Source of the DNA: Oligoflexia bacterium
GTDB lineage: Bacteria; Bdellovibrionota; Bacteriovoracia; Bacteriovoracales; Bacteriovoracaceae
Length of the DNA stretch: 64,000 nucleotides
Direction of reading: 5' to 3'
Assembly (NCBI GenBank): GCA_015232355.1
Contig: JADFZW010000014.1
Span: 62,001-126,000, forward strand
The position numbers and the translations under genes are program-made. Shown here piece after piece: positions 63,063-64,000 of the stretch. Each line of letters begins with the position of its first letter. Within the stretch, counting starts at the first letter, position 1. Under the pieces are notes generated by a model, which ran no database searches, was not told the DNA's origin, and was given only the letters and a program-made list of their open reading frames with translations.

Positions 63063-64000
63063 TTAAAATTCCCTTGTTATTTTTTAAATACTCTAGTGTC
63101 TTAATTACAGCATCCTTTATAGAATACTTGGGTTGATGTCCAATCTTTCTAATCTTGCTACAATCTAAAAAGATAAATGGATTATCTCCAATCCATCCTC
63201 GTTCTCCTCCAGTATAAGTAAGTTTTGGTTTGAGTCCTAAGTGTTCACAAATCCAACCAACGGAATCATTCACTTGACAATACTCATCTGTACCTAAATT
63301 AAAGACATTAACTTTATCATCTGTTGCCTTCTCGATCGCCATCAAGATTGCATCGATACAATCACCAATATATAAATAGGATTTCTTTTGCTTTCCATCT
63401 CCCAATATCTCTAAATGATATGGATCAACTAATAATTTTTTATAAAAATCAAAAATGTGTCCATGAGTATAGCGTTCTCCTAATATGGAAACAAAACGAA
63501 AGATGTAGCTTTGAAAATTGTATCCTTCAGAATAGGCCATAATCAATCCTTCTGCTGCCAACTTGGATGTACCATAGAGTGAAGTTTGAATAGGAAAGTG
63601 TGCATCCTCTGGAGTAGGAATTACTTTTGCTTCTCCATAAACTGATCCTGTAGAAGAAAAAGCAATTCTTCGACAACCATTTCTTCTCATTGCCTCAAGC
63701 ACATTGAAAGTGACAATGGTATTTTGTTCTAAATCTTTTTTAGGATGATCTAATCCAAATCTAACATCAGCATTGGCCGCCAAATGAAAAACAAAATCAA
63801 TCCCATTCTTACTCTCATCAAAAACTCTTTGTAATGTTGTATCTTGCTCCGTTAACAAGTCTCCTCGATAGAGTTTAAATCTGGATTTATAATCAGCATT
63901 TTCTAATGTAGATTTTAAAAAATCCATCAGACCAGTTGAGAAGTCATCAATCACGCTAACTTTGTGACCCATTTCAAGTAGTCTATCAACTAAATTACTT
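63052..64000 (-). CDS. NAD-dependent sugar epimerase/dehydratase, 5' end outside window
   Basis: Extended SDR fold: VSVIDDFSTG, VFHLAANADVRFG, FSSTGSVYGEA, YGTSKLAAEGL, FRFVSILGERYTHG, GDGKQKKSYLYIGD and VNVFNLGTDEY. The open frame runs through the ATG at 63972 to the window edge (preceding codons read SNLVDRLLE), so the N-terminal GxxGxxG motif and true start lie beyond 64000. The closest relatives are UDP-glucose 4-epimerase/UDP-glucuronate decarboxylase-like enzymes. It is the first visible gene of the eight-gene operon. Confidence 0.88.
   Translation of the reverse strand, partial: SNLVDRLLEMGHKVSVIDDFSTGLMDFLKSTLENADYKSRFKLYRGDLLTEQDTTLQRVFDESKNGIDFVFHLAANADVRFGLDHPKKDLEQNTIVTFNVLEAMRRNGCRRIAFSSTGSVYGEAKVIPTPEDAHFPIQTSLYGTSKLAAEGLIMAYSEGYNFQSYIFRFVSILGERYTHGHIFDFYKKLLVDPYHLEILGDGKQKKSYLYIGDCIDAILMAIEKATDDKVNVFNLGTDEYCQVNDSVGWICEHLGLKPKLTYTGGERGWIGDNPFIFLDCSKIRKIGHQPKYSIKDAVIKTLEYLKNNKGILNAR

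Overview
This is a 64 kb window from an AT-rich (by eye roughly 30-33% GC), gene-dense, Gram-negative-type bacterial chromosome. A heptose-type sugar-activation set, a b558-type SdhCAB complex, LemA/TPM envelope proteins, many exported proteins and two HD-GYP signalling proteins suggest an AT-rich proteobacterium-like organism. Bdellovibrionota/Bacteriovoracia would fit, but no rRNA or other diagnostic marker is present, so the taxon is a guess. I see no rRNA, tRNA, CRISPR array, intact IS or prophage.

Layout, left to right. 0-3.4 kb: a Hint-domain protein cut by the left edge, an exported thermonuclease-like protein and an archaeal-type ATPase. 3.4-16.2 kb: mostly minus-strand surface-glycan genes, with six multi-spanning GT-C/YfhO-type membrane proteins and one glycosyltransferase-2/methyltransferase fusion, interrupted by two small exported proteins. 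16.2-22.1 kb: a SIS-domain sugar-phosphate isomerase translationally coupled behind sdhC-sdhA-sdhB, and an aromatic amino acid lyase (hutH-like) upstream with an Ala-Cys-Gly MIO motif. 22.2-29.6 kb: an FHA-like/coiled-coil protein, an AstE/AspA-type zinc enzyme, a gamma-carbonic-anhydrase-like protein, an exported papain-like protease, a TrpX-type binding protein and glgB. 29.6-33.1 kb: a scarred accessory stretch with an IS1634-type transposase fragment, an orphan IS-like end, a B12/radical-SAM protein behind a broken ORF, and an N-terminally doubtful HExxH protein. 33.1-41.5 kb: a small thioredoxin, lemA with two TPM-domain genes, a large exported protein of unknown function, a LACTB-like serine hydrolase and a YedF-type DsrE protein. 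41.5-55.7 kb: housekeeping (RlmL-like methyltransferase, ahcY, rpiB, aspS), the HD-GYP pair, an Agl23-like membrane protein, DUF192 and an HGSNAT-like acyltransferase. 55.6-64 kb: an eight-gene minus-strand operon running in from beyond the right edge (NAD-epimerase, SDR, Gfo/Idh, GHMP kinase, nucleotidyltransferase, membrane GT-C, GT2, methyltransferase).

The functional core is envelope glycan assembly. The right-hand operon plus the SIS gene near 16 kb look like a route to an activated (probably heptose-type) sugar. The two GT2 proteins could make polyprenyl-phosphate sugars, and the eight membrane GT-C-type proteins could transfer them outside the cytoplasmic membrane.

The most unusual global property is simple-sequence repetition. 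Nearly every second gene, including core enzymes (sdhA, sdhB, hutH, aspS), carries a short tandem DNA repeat of 3, 6, 9 or 12 bp that keeps frame and encodes a dipeptide- or tetrapeptide-type tract (NSNSNS, CSCSCS, TNTNTN, SASASA, KPEV...). The clear repeats with units of 4, 5 and 14 bp lie outside reading frames or run across a stop codon. GGCC is also strikingly over-used in most of the window and scarce in the accessory stretch.
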